A model generated the notes under the pieces. The model made no database searches and was not told the origin of the DNA. It saw only the letters and a list, made by a program, of their open reading frames with translations. Shown one piece after another: positions 26,430 to 34,581 of a stretch of DNA of 64,000 nt. This stretch comes from Phyllobacterium brassicacearum (lineage in GTDB: Bacteria > Pseudomonadota > Alphaproteobacteria > Rhizobiales > Rhizobiaceae): assembly GCF_003010955.1 (NCBI RefSeq), contig NZ_PGGO01000018.1:42701-106700 (forward strand), in the 5' to 3' direction. Both the position numbers and the translations under genes were made by a program. Within the stretch, counting starts at the first letter, position 1; every line of letters begins with the position of its first letter.

Positions 26430-27563
26430 TTATGCTGCAAGGCGCGCGCCGAGATCGTCGATCATTTTTTGGCACGCGTATAGTTCATCGAGCTCGATAT
26501 ATTCGTTGGGACGATGCGCACGGCTTATGTCGCCAGGACCGCAGATAATCGCATCGACGCCAGCCTGCTGATAAAGCCCGGCCTCGGTACCATAACTCAC
26601 GGCAGGAAGCGTTTCCTTTCCTGTGAGTTCGACCATAAGCGTTGCAAGCGTGGCTTCCTGCGGCAGCGATAATGCCGGGTACGCGCTCAATTCGTGCCAA
26701 ACCACCTCATAACATCGCTCTCTCAGGGCAAACAGCTTCTCTTTTACCTCTTTCAGCAACAGCGTTGGCGAGACACCGGGAATGGCACGCACTTCGATAT
26801 CGGCAGTACATCGATCAGGGATGATATTGACCGCCTGACCACCAGAAACGACGCCAAACTGTAAGGACGAATAGGGCGGCTCGAAATTGTCATCGAAGGG
26901 GCCCTGCTCCAGAGACCGGCCGTAAACCACCGCCTGTGCGATGACGTTCGCCATGGCATGAACGGCATTCAATCCCAGATCGGGCCGAGACGAATGTCCT
27001 GAGCGTCCCGCCACTTCAAGTCTTGCTGCTGCTTTTCCCTTATGCGCACGTACAGCCTGCATCCGGCTCGGCTCACCGATGATTGCCCCCAAGGGCTTCG
27101 CGCACAAATCGGGCAAAGCTGCAAGCAAATGCGGTACACCACGGCAACCGGCCTCTTCATCATAGGAAAAAGCAAGATGGACAGGACGTTGCAGATTGCT
27201 GGCGGCAAGTTTTGGCAAAGCAGCCAATGCGCAGGCCAGGAAGCCCTTCATGTCGGTCGTTCCGCGACCGCAAAGTCTCTTTCCGTCCCGCTGGAGCTGG
27301 AAGGGATCTGTTTTCCACCCTGCCTCGCCGGCTGGCACTACATCCAAGTGCCCTGAAAGAATGTAGCCAGGCACATCATGTGGCCCGGCCGTTATGAATA
27401 GATTGGCTCGGTCGCCCTCCGGTCCGGGCAGCACAGTTGCATTCGCGCCAGCAGCTTGCGCATAGGCGCCGATCCAATCGACGATTGCATCATTCGGCGT
27501 CCCCACAACAGAGGAAAATCCTATTAGTGCTGCGAGAATTTCTTCGACCTTCATAAATACCAT
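26430..27563 (-). CDS. M20 metallopeptidase family amidohydrolase (ArgE/acetylornithine deacetylase-like)
   Basis: The 377-residue protein has M20 features: GHLDVVPAGEAGW with the first zinc His and the nearby Asp, GRGTTDMKGFLAC with the bridging Asp, YDEEAGCRGV with the Glu-Glu pair, and the lid-domain motif ARLEVAGRSGHSSRPDLGLNAVHA. These resemble acetylornithine deacetylase. In the context of two GNAT genes it may remove an N-acyl group from a catabolic intermediate rather than act in arginine synthesis. The ATG at 27554 three codons downstream is an alternative start. It is followed by the GhrA-type gene after 24 bases. Confidence 0.85.
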   Translation of the reverse strand: MVFMKVEEILAALIGFSSVVGTPNDAIVDWIGAYAQAAGANATVLPGPEGDRANLFITAGPHDVPGYILSGHLDVVPAGEAGWKTDPFQLQRDGKRLCGRGTTDMKGFLACALAALPKLAASNLQRPVHLAFSYDEEAGCRGVPHLLAALPDLCAKPLGAIIGEPSRMQAVRAHKGKAAARLEVAGRSGHSSRPDLGLNAVHAMANVIAQAVVYGRSLEQGPFDDNFEPPYSSLQFGVVSGGQAVNIIPDRCTADIEVRAIPGVSPTLLLKEVKEKLFALRERCYEVVWHELSAYPALSLPQEATLATLMVELTGKETLPAVSYGTEAGLYQQAGVDAIICGPGDISRAHRPNEYIELDELYACQKMIDDLGARLAA

Positions 27564-27803
27564 ACCGTCAGAGCAGACTTTCGAATAATTATCAGCTTAA
27601 TTGCCTCGAGAAGTGTTCCGTGCCGAATAATGCTGAGCTTTAGACAAAGATTGCGAATTAAGCCTGCCAAGAAGCAAAACGTGCCGGCATTGCCATGCGA
27701 TGATGCAGCAAATATGCCTGTAATGTGCGCATGCATTCGTCGCTAGGTTAAAATAACTGCATGCCCAGCTTAGGTACCGAATGAAGAAAGCGGATAGAAT
27801 GAA

Positions 27804-28682
27804 ATGCAAAATTCAGTGCGGCTGAAATCGTTTGAACTGGTTGCGCGCGACATCGCTGATGTGGATATCAACCTGCTTCATGCACTGTCACTGGGCGTTG
27901 GCTGGCCGCACAGATCCAGTGATTGGCAACTGGTGTTGCAGACCGGGCAAGGGCTTGTTGCCGTAGACGGCATCGGACGGGTTTTCGGAACAGCAATGTG
28001 GTTTCCGTACGGAGAAGATTTCGCCACTATTGGCATGGTGATTACTACTCCGCGCACGCAGGCACAGGGCAACGGCCGCTGGCTCATGGATCAGGTGCTG
28101 GAGCGCTGCGCCGGCCGAAACCTAAGTCTCAACGCCACTCACGCTGCCTATAATCTCTACGTTTCGCTCGGCTTTTTGAACGAAGCAATCGTCTACCAGT
28201 GTCAGGGTGAAGTCGTCCTGACATTGCCGGCCACTCCTCCCCTGAACGGAGAGCTGGCCGCTATGCCAGCAGACGAATTGGGCGCCATCGCAAGCCTGGA
28301 TTGTCAGGCATTCGGGACCAATCGTGCCAGTCTGCTCGGTCTGATCACTGAAAAAGCCGCAATTTACGGACTGAGACGCAATGGTCAGCTTGTTGGATAT
28401 TCCTGCTGCCGCGAGTTCGGTCGCGGCAAGGTTATTGGTCCTGTTGTAGCCGCCAGCGATCACGACGCAATCAATTTGACCGCCGTTCATCTTCAAAATC
28501 TCAAAGGGGAATTTGCACGCGTCGACACCCGTGAGAAAGACGGCGCTTTTGCAGACTTCCTCGCGCAATGCAGGCTCGGCGTCTTTGGTACGGTCACGAC
28601 GATGTCGAAGGGGAAAAAGTTCCTGAATCGGAAGCCCGGGGAGCCATGGGTTTACGGACTGGCAGCACATGGATGGGGCTGA
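27804..28682 (+). CDS. GNAT family acetyltransferase, paralogue of the 17698 gene
   Basis: The 292-residue protein repeats the two-domain design of the gene at 17698: an N-terminal GNAT fold with WPHRSSDWQLVLQTGQGLVAVDG, the acetyl-CoA loop TQAQGNGRWLM and NATHAAYNLYVSLGFL, then a C-terminal domain with FGRGKVIGPVVAASDHDAINLTAVHL. The acetyl-CoA loop is weaker than the canonical Q/RxxGxG/A (QAQGNG). The two copies flank the amine catabolic locus. Divergent to the M20 gene. Substrate unknown. Confidence 0.82.
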   Translation: MQNSVRLKSFELVARDIADVDINLLHALSLGVGWPHRSSDWQLVLQTGQGLVAVDGIGRVFGTAMWFPYGEDFATIGMVITTPRTQAQGNGRWLMDQVLERCAGRNLSLNATHAAYNLYVSLGFLNEAIVYQCQGEVVLTLPATPPLNGELAAMPADELGAIASLDCQAFGTNRASLLGLITEKAAIYGLRRNGQLVGYSCCREFGRGKVIGPVVAASDHDAINLTAVHLQNLKGEFARVDTREKDGAFADFLAQCRLGVFGTVTTMSKGKKFLNRKPGEPWVYGLAAHGWG

Positions 28683-28949
28683 GGCTTTACGAGGGCGACG
28701 TCATGAAGGCTGTAACGCCACTCTTCAAATCCAAGAGATGGACCCATAGCAACAATAGCGGCAATATCATCGGCTCGGGCCCCCAATGTCGGTGTGTTTG
28801 AAAAGGTATTACTAACCCTGAGCAGGCCTCTGCTTATCCGTCACCTCCATCTCGTCATTGTGTGTCGAACACAGAACCCTTTGAAGCAGTCGAGGTCTGT
28901 TGCGTCATAGCACTCCTATAACCCGCACCCACCCACTATTCGACCAAAA

Positions 28950-28970
28950 TTCACGCTGGTTTCACGCTGG
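28950..28970 (+). promoter_or_regulatory. Tandem 11-bp direct repeat, likely SARP/OmpR-type operator
   Basis: TTCACGCTGG occurs at 28950-28959 and again at 28961-28970, a period of exactly 11 bases. SARP regulators are known to bind short direct repeats with 11-bp spacing, and the gene behind this site is a SARP-like regulator, so autoregulation is a fair inference. If this is the promoter region, the ATG at 28979 is too close and the true start lies further downstream. A related pair with the same spacing lies at 33834-33851. Confidence 0.5.
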
Positions 28971-29197
28971 AATGACAGATGAGCTGTATTGCCTTCAATT
29001 CAGCCAGACCATCTGGCATCAAAAATGGGAGCGGAATGGTGCATAATCTTTCGGGAATAAGCGTTCCTGTTTACCCACGGGGGCTGCCAATGCCCGCAGA
29101 CATATTGCTAAAGTCGTGTTTTGTGCCACACTTGGGGCGAGAGCCTGATTGGAAGAAAGACAAAGCAACCCACGGCGCTACTCCGGGCCGAACTCTG

Positions 29198-31021
29198 ATG
29201 GACAGTCAGCTGCAGGAAGCGGCTTTTCGCATGTATCTAATTGGACCCTTCGCGATCGCTGATCCGTCGGGCAAGCTTTTGACGCCAAAATCCCAAAAAT
29301 CTCAAGCGATCCTTGCCATGCTGGCTCTTTCCCTAAGGGGATCTCGTTCAAGAGTTTGGCTCCGTGACAAGCTTTGGAGCGACAGGCCAGAAGACCAAGC
29401 ATCTGCCAGCCTTCGGCAAGCATTGCTCGATATCCGCAAATGTCTGGGTGATGCACGCGATATCCTGGTTGCGGACAAATACACCGTCTCGCTTCGCATG
29501 GACCGCATACGGCTGGATATCGACGAAATTCTTACTGGGAGTCATACAGCAGGAGACGACGAACTGGCCGCTGAACATTTTCTCGAAGGGGTCGACGTCA
29601 GAGACCCTGAATTCGAGGAATGGCTCACACTTGAGCGACAGGTCTGGCAGCGTCGTTACGATGAGGGACAGCTTCAGCAAAAATTTGAACCAAAGCTCGA
29701 GTTGGCGCGTGAACACCGGGAACCGACGCCTCTTGTGCCTTGGACGGCCATCAATCCGGGTAAAGATAGTGGCGGGACTGCAAATGGGCTATCGGACGAT
29801 GCAGCTGTTGGCCACAGTGGCAACGTCAGTTCGAGACAATGGGTGGTTGCGATCCTGCCCTCACGCATCGCCGGACAAAGCGAAAATGGACCGATTCTGG
29901 CATCGGAAATAACGAGCCTCATCGCAAAATCACTTGTTGAGGGAACGGATATCCGTGTCAGCGACTTTTCCTTCGGCGGAGGACCTTGGGCGAATTCGCC
30001 GAATGACAATCAACTGGGCAGCCAACTGGCAACGCCAATCGGCATACAGTTGGAACTAACGCTCTCCAGTCAAACCGTCCTTGTCGTGGTGAGCATTCTG
30101 CGTCTGGCCGATTACAGCCTGATTTGGAAAGACAGTTGCATCGCCGATCGGCGACTCCTCGAAAGAGGTGAAAGCAATCAGCTACATGCGCTGATCAATC
30201 ACTTGATAGATGAAGTCCATGGTTGCTTTCTTTTCCGCGCTGAAGGCGGAAAGATGGAGCACGAAATCACAATGATCGAGGCGGTCAACGCGGTCTTTCG
30301 ATTGTCTCGGGAAGACCTCGATAGAGCGGAACGCATCCTTCACAACATTGCTGCTGACCGGCCCTCCTCCTCTGTCTATGCATGGCTAGCCTTTATAAGA
30401 ACCTTTCGGGTTGGTCAGCGTTTCAATGCCTATGACTCAACAATAGTCGAAGAAGCCCAGTTCTACGCCCGCAAAGCACTGGAGTTGGATGCCAACAATT
30501 CCATCGCGCTTGCCCTCGTTGGACACGTCCATTCATTCCTGTTTTGCGAATATGACTATGCCGCCGGACTGTTCGAGAGAGCGATAAGACTCAATCCCGC
30601 ACAACCACTCGGTTGGGATCTTTATTCGATGTTACATTGCTATGCGGGACAGCCTGAGAAGGCGATGGCCATGGCAAATTGGGTCCAGAACCTGGGCTTT
30701 TACAGCGCCCACAAATACTATTTCGATACGACGAAGTGCATCAGTGCCGCTCTGGCCGGCGATCACGCCGCGGCCATTTCTGCCGGTGAAGAGGCGCTGA
30801 GGATGCGGCCGGATTTCAATTCTCTTTTGCGCTATCTGGCAGCAAGTCATGCACATCGCGATGAGATGGAAATGGCGAGAAAATATGTAGAGCGACTCGA
30901 GATTGTCGAACCGAATTTCTCGATCGAGTCCCTACAGGATAATCGCTACCCGCTGTTAAAAACTGGGGGAGGCAAGATGCTGATCGCCGGCCTTACGAAG
31001 GCCGGCGTCAAGCTCCGGTAG
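29198..31021 (+). CDS. SARP-like transcriptional regulator with C-terminal repeat region
   Basis: From 29198 the product has about 607 residues; the open frame extends to 28979, but the 11-bp repeats at 28950-28970 argue for a later start, and an in-frame ATG at 29090 has a GGGGG ribosome binding site. The N-terminal 100 residues have the OmpR/SARP winged-helix design (YLIGPFAIADPSGKLLTPK, then RDKLWSDRPEDQASASLRQALLDIRKCLG). The region after residue 440 has TPR-like helical repeats (ADRPSSSVYAWLAF, ALELDANNSIALALVGHVHSF, RLNPAQPLGWDLYSM). Such SARP-plus-TPR proteins are frequent in Rhizobiales. No membrane segment is seen. The genes after it are on the same strand with gaps of about 50 bases, so it may control and be co-transcribed with them. 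Confidence 0.82.
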   Translation: MDSQLQEAAFRMYLIGPFAIADPSGKLLTPKSQKSQAILAMLALSLRGSRSRVWLRDKLWSDRPEDQASASLRQALLDIRKCLGDARDILVADKYTVSLRMDRIRLDIDEILTGSHTAGDDELAAEHFLEGVDVRDPEFEEWLTLERQVWQRRYDEGQLQQKFEPKLELAREHREPTPLVPWTAINPGKDSGGTANGLSDDAAVGHSGNVSSRQWVVAILPSRIAGQSENGPILASEITSLIAKSLVEGTDIRVSDFSFGGGPWANSPNDNQLGSQLATPIGIQLELTLSSQTVLVVVSILRLADYSLIWKDSCIADRRLLERGESNQLHALINHLIDEVHGCFLFRAEGGKMEHEITMIEAVNAVFRLSREDLDRAERILHNIAADRPSSSVYAWLAFIRTFRVGQRFNAYDSTIVEEAQFYARKALELDANNSIALALVGHVHSFLFCEYDYAAGLFERAIRLNPAQPLGWDLYSMLHCYAGQPEKAMAMANWVQNLGFYSAHKYYFDTTKCISAALAGDHAAAISAGEEALRMRPDFNSLLRYLAASHAHRDEMEMARKYVERLEIVEPNFSIESLQDNRYPLLKTGGGKMLIAGLTKAGVKLR

Positions 31022-31069
31022 TTTTTCCCTTAATCAAGTTCGGTTCGAGCAGATGAAGGATACGCGAAG

Positions 31070-32014
31070 ATGATCGACGTTGCGCCGCAATCACCACTGA
31101 TACAGTTCTTGAACAATTTTCGATTTGAGATCGATGCTGATCATGTATCGCCCTGCCCCCTTTTACCGTTCGTTACAATTGACCCGGCGGATGATCCCGG
31201 TATCGACAGCCCAGGGTTTCCGGCGGCGGGGGCTGCCGCAGGAGGTGGCGGCGTTGCCAACAAAGCGGTATTGAACAAATCCTCGCTGAACAAGAACAAA
31301 AACAAGAATAAGAACAAGAATAAAATGGCATTCGGTGGAATCAGCACCGGCGACGCACAATTGATACCGGCGTTCCAATTGCGCAGGCTACACCAGCAAC
31401 CCTCGCGAAACGCCTTTACGGCTGCTGAACGGTTCACATGGGAAATGCTCGACATCGCTCCACCACCGGGGCCAGACTTCAGCCGCCTTGAAACCAAAGT
31501 GCTTTTGTCAATGCAGAAGCGCGACCGCGAACGGGCCCGCCGATTGCCGGATATTCAACAGGAAGCCTCGCTAACTGTCGCCGAGTTTACGCGACCTCTC
31601 TACATTGAGAACATAGCCGGGTTTGAAGAGACCGAAGGACTTTTTCAGAGCATCTTGACAGCGTGTGAGTATGTTGGGCTCATTTACAAAAGCAAATTCA
31701 ATCGCTTGCGGCCCAATCAGTTCGAACCGCGCCTGCGACCCCTTCTGGCAGTTCCAGCGCACGAAGCTTTCCCAAGCAATCATGCATTCCAATGTTTTTC
31801 AATCGCGTTTGCATTCAACACGATCCTTCCTGAGCATCCCGCGACCGAAGAGTTGGTGCGAGTTGCCCAAAATGTTGCGGAAAATCGTGAGTGGGCGGGG
31901 CTTCATTATCCGAGCGATACGAAAGCAGGACGTGATCTGGCCCGCCGGTTTGCTCCTTATCTGAGAGATGCGTTCGCCGCGACGTTTAACGCGGTACACA
32001 AGGAATGGGTGTGA
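31070..32014 (+). CDS. PAP2/vanadium haloperoxidase-like soluble protein with Asn-Lys tract
   Basis: The 314-residue protein has the three PAP2-superfamily motifs: K207-x6-R214-P215 (KSKFNRLRP), P235-S-N-H238, and R273-x5-H279-xxx-D283 (NREWAGLHYPSD). These residues coordinate vanadate or phosphate in vanadium haloperoxidases and acid phosphatases. No signal peptide or membrane segment is visible, unlike lipid phosphatases, so a soluble haloperoxidase/phosphatase is more likely. The N-terminal 90 residues are low-complexity: Pro/Gly/Ala-rich, then a 12-residue (Asn-Lys)n tract (about 74-85). SD AAGGA is present. It lies between a SARP regulator and an S8 protease. Confidence 0.8.
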   Translation: MIDVAPQSPLIQFLNNFRFEIDADHVSPCPLLPFVTIDPADDPGIDSPGFPAAGAAAGGGGVANKAVLNKSSLNKNKNKNKNKNKMAFGGISTGDAQLIPAFQLRRLHQQPSRNAFTAAERFTWEMLDIAPPPGPDFSRLETKVLLSMQKRDRERARRLPDIQQEASLTVAEFTRPLYIENIAGFEETEGLFQSILTACEYVGLIYKSKFNRLRPNQFEPRLRPLLAVPAHEAFPSNHAFQCFSIAFAFNTILPEHPATEELVRVAQNVAENREWAGLHYPSDTKAGRDLARRFAPYLRDAFAATFNAVHKEWV

Positions 32015-32064
32015 AGAATACGCATCCATCTTCCGTGGTTCCTCCAGCGTAAACGAGGTTGTAG

Positions 32065-33765
32065 ATGGCCCTCCGATCAGACGACACAAAGCCTGTACCT
32101 GCCGGTTATTATTATCTCTGGCATCTGGCTGCTTTGGGAGTAATTACTGCGGACTTTGGACCCGCGAATGAGCCGCTCCCCCCAAACAATGAAAGTGCGC
32201 TGCGGAACGCCGCTGCTCCTGTTATTTCTGGTTCTGTCTGGGACACTATTGCCGGCCTGGGTGCGGTCTCGCCTGCAAAGGTGGCCCTCATTGACGTCGG
32301 GATTTCTCCAGATCATCCGAACCTGACTACTCGGATCGACCATAACGCTTCGATCGACCTTGCAACGCACAGATATGGTGCGCGCGCCCTGGAAATCCGC
32401 GACGATACGACCAGTTCATTCAAGGAAGAAAAACGGCCGTTCTTCCCAGGACTAAACATATCCGGTCTTGGAAACCTGGGACTATCAGTTGATGACAAGG
32501 AGTACTTGGATGATATCGTGGCGGAGTATGCTGCCTCGTATGGCGTGTCGCGCCGCCTTCTCGACTCGAACACGCTGTTCGCATCGCACGGCACTGCCTG
32601 TGCCGGCTTAATCGTGGGCGAGCCTGCCGCGTTGCCATCGGAGGACGGCGAAAGCCCATTTCCTCCAGAAAATATCCTTACGAACCCAAATTCGACCCCG
32701 AGCCATCCCAACAAGAATCCCAACCTGTTACCCTATTTTGGCGCTGATCCTTTTTCGCACCTTGTAAACATCACGACATCGTTCGAAGAGGATGCCAGGC
32801 AGTTCATTGCCGCTTTCCTTTATGCGTATTTGCAAGACGTTGACGTGATCGTTCTGCCCCGTGGGATCCCTGATCCGAAGCGAAGCGCCGTTGAGCCCAA
32901 AAACGAATTGAAGGCTGACCTTGAGCGTTGGGCCAATCGGGATGCGGCGGATCTATTTGCACGTATAGCCATGGCCGAACAGGGGCCGGCGGAACTCGAG
33001 CCCAAATCATCCCAAACAGGATCCAACCCGGACCGATTGTGGACGATCCTGACACAGTTGATGATTGGCGTGAGCCGAAAGATCCCGGTAATTTGCGCCG
33101 CCGGCAACAGTGGTGAAAGCCAACTCATCTATCCAGCGAGTCTCGCAGCTCCAGATAATGGCATTGTTGCAGTTGGCGCTGTCACGGTTGAAGGTTTTCG
33201 GGCCGGCTACAGCAATTATGGCGAAGGGCTCACTCTGGTCGCACCTTCCGATGATAGTGAGGTTTTCAATCGTCACCAATTGCGGATCGATCGCTTGTCT
33301 CCCTTCACCGCAAAGCATCAATATAGTGCGGATACTGGAAAGGAATATTGCTATTCCTATTTCAGCCTTCTCAGCACGGACCTTCCGGGGGTTTTTGGTT
33401 ATGATGAAGGAAAGGCACCTTGGTCTTCCTTGCTCCCAGCTGCAGATAATCCCGGCGTTGGTGGTGGTTACTACACAAGCTTTGGCGGCACGTCAGGTGC
33501 CGCAGCTTTAGTCGGTGGTGTTGCAGCTCTCTTGCAACGGGCCCATCGGGCCGTTCACGGTGGATCGGGAAAGTTGAACGGTAAAGCCATGAAGAATATC
33601 CTTGAGGAAGCGTCAAACCAAAACCGTCATGTCGAACCGGGTGTGCGTCCTCTCACGCCCGACTGCATGAATGCGGACAACGAAGATGTCATCGATCCCG
33701 GTTACTTTTTTGGAGCAGGACTACTCAATGCCGCCGCTGCTGTGGACGCTGTGCTGAACAGCTGA
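32065..33765 (+). CDS. S8 family serine protease (subtilase-like)
   Basis: The 566-residue protein carries the subtilisin catalytic triad: D77 in VALIDVGISPDHPNL, H175 in ASHGTACAGLIVG, and S477 in FGGTSGAAALVGG, with the oxyanion-hole N348 in CAAGNSG. A long acidic/Pro-Asn-rich insert (residues about 190-330) separates the His and Asn blocks. No signal peptide is apparent at the N-terminus (MALRSDDTKPVPAGYYYLWHL), so it may act inside the cell or use another export route. GAGG lies upstream of ATG 32065. It ends just before a strong terminator. Role unknown; maturation of a peptide from the small genes downstream is one idea. Confidence 0.88.
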   Translation: MALRSDDTKPVPAGYYYLWHLAALGVITADFGPANEPLPPNNESALRNAAAPVISGSVWDTIAGLGAVSPAKVALIDVGISPDHPNLTTRIDHNASIDLATHRYGARALEIRDDTTSSFKEEKRPFFPGLNISGLGNLGLSVDDKEYLDDIVAEYAASYGVSRRLLDSNTLFASHGTACAGLIVGEPAALPSEDGESPFPPENILTNPNSTPSHPNKNPNLLPYFGADPFSHLVNITTSFEEDARQFIAAFLYAYLQDVDVIVLPRGIPDPKRSAVEPKNELKADLERWANRDAADLFARIAMAEQGPAELEPKSSQTGSNPDRLWTILTQLMIGVSRKIPVICAAGNSGESQLIYPASLAAPDNGIVAVGAVTVEGFRAGYSNYGEGLTLVAPSDDSEVFNRHQLRIDRLSPFTAKHQYSADTGKEYCYSYFSLLSTDLPGVFGYDEGKAPWSSLLPAADNPGVGGGYYTSFGGTSGAAALVGGVAALLQRAHRAVHGGSGKLNGKAMKNILEEASNQNRHVEPGVRPLTPDCMNADNEDVIDPGYFFGAGLLNAAAAVDAVLNS

Positions 33766-33787
33766 CGCAAACCCGACTAAAAACAGA

Positions 33788-33815
33788 AAAAAGGACCCGG
33801 CTGCGGGTCCTTTTT
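33788..33815 (+). terminator. Rho-independent terminator after the S8 protease gene
   Basis: GGACCCG (33793-33799) and CGGGTCC (33804-33810) form a 7-bp GC-rich stem with a GCTG loop, followed by TTTTT and preceded by an A-run, so it can work in both directions. It ends the SARP-PAP2-S8 transcription unit. Confidence 0.85.
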
Positions 33816-33833
33816 GCGTATTTCCCTTCATTT

Positions 33834-33851
33834 TTGACGGTGCGTTGACGG
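33834..33851 (+). promoter_or_regulatory. Second tandem 11-bp direct repeat
   Basis: TTGACGG at 33834-33840 recurs at 33845-33851, again with a period of 11 bases. The first copy extended (TTGACGGTGC) matches the upstream site TTCACGCTGG at seven of ten positions. It lies after the terminator and about 120 bases before the small-gene group, where an activator site would be expected. The TTGACG core could also be a sigma70 -35 box. Same regulator as for 28950 is inferred, not shown. Confidence 0.4.
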
Positions 33852-33969
33852 CCAGGCAGCGTTCGTGAGACGCCCTCTCCTTAGTATTCAACAAATACAC
33901 CAGCACCCGATCGACCCTGAGATGAAAGTCGATCAATAGAATTTCACCAGACTTATAGGAGGGAAACCG

Positions 33970-34133
33970 ATGTCAACAGTTCTCACCAGAAAATACCGGT
34001 GGTCATCATTTGCGAAGTTAATCAAGCGGCCGACTTTGCCCGCCGGTTTGCGCCTGTCTTACAAGAGCCTCAAGGCATCAATGGAGCAGGAGATCCGCAT
34101 TATTCATACGTCGATCTTAACTCCAGTGCATAG
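33970..34133 (+). pseudogene. Small peptide gene, frameshifted at an A-run (or decoded by slippage)
   Basis: An excellent ribosome binding site (AGGAGGG, six-base spacing) precedes ATG 33970. The start frame reads MSTVLTRK, reaching AAAA; continuing in the -1 frame gives IPVVIICEVNQAADFARRFAPVLQ and then about 19 more residues to TAG at 34133, a natural-looking product of about 54 residues. The uninterrupted start frame instead runs to 34227 with an implausible product. DFARRFAP resembles the C-terminal DLARRFAP of the PAP2-like protein at 31070, with a shared 14-base DNA run. It is either a one-base error, a decayed gene or a slippage site. Confidence 0.4.
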
Positions 34134-34183
34134 GCCGGCCTTTGTGCCATGTCCAATCATCAACAACTTGAGGGGACAATCCG

Positions 34184-34306
34184 GTGTGCAGCGAACCTGC
34201 CGCGGCAGCTCTCGCTATTTTCGATGAATTCGTCAATTGGATCAAACAAATGTCGCCGGCTAGCACCGACGACAGGCCACTCGGAGCTCGACGGACATGG
34301 TTGTAA
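34184..34306 (+). CDS. 40-residue hypothetical protein coupled to the next gene
   Basis: A GTG start at 34184 lies eight bases after GAGGGG. The 40-residue product includes AAAALAIFDEFVNWIKQMSPAS, an amphipathic helix, and ends RPLGARRTWL. Its stop codon TAA at 34304-34306 shares its last base with the ATG of the next small gene (TAATG), the hallmark of translational coupling. No family is recognised. It belongs with the small-gene group between the S8 protease and the LuxR regulator. Confidence 0.45.
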   Translation: MCSEPAAAALAIFDEFVNWIKQMSPASTDDRPLGARRTWL

Positions 34307-34533
34307 TGAGTGATCTATCGAAAGACGAATGGGAAGCACTGAGAAGTCTGTTGCAGGGCGAAACCATCCGGCGAATAAATGGTCAAACGGTCAAACGCCT
34401 GACAGATATCGGCGCACTGCGAAAGAAGAGAGGAGAGATAGAACTCTCCTACGCAGCGATGCAGCTGTTGATCGAACGCATGGCACGCATTAGCCGCGCG
34501 CGAAATCACGATACTCAAACGTGGTGCAATTGA
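34306..34533 (+). CDS. 75-residue hypothetical protein
   Basis: The preferred start is the ATG at 34306 (MSDLSKDEWEALRSLLQGETIRR), which overlaps the upstream stop; the frame also opens at 34297. The small basic protein is largely helical (QTVKRLTDIGALRKKRGEIELSYAAMQLLIERMARI), similar in style to winged-helix or replication-cap-type small proteins, but no family can be named. It precedes the LuxR-type regulator by about 50 bases. Confidence 0.55.
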   Translation: MSDLSKDEWEALRSLLQGETIRRINGQTVKRLTDIGALRKKRGEIELSYAAMQLLIERMARISRARNHDTQTWCN

Positions 34534-34581
34534 ATTTCAATGTTGGGAGCCTGTCAGAGAGGACGTTTTGGGGGTAAGAAA

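Noticed and set aside
31141..31497. Minus-strand frame rich in Leu/Phe repeats
   Set aside because: It is the antisense reading of the Asn-Lys tract and has no start-site support.
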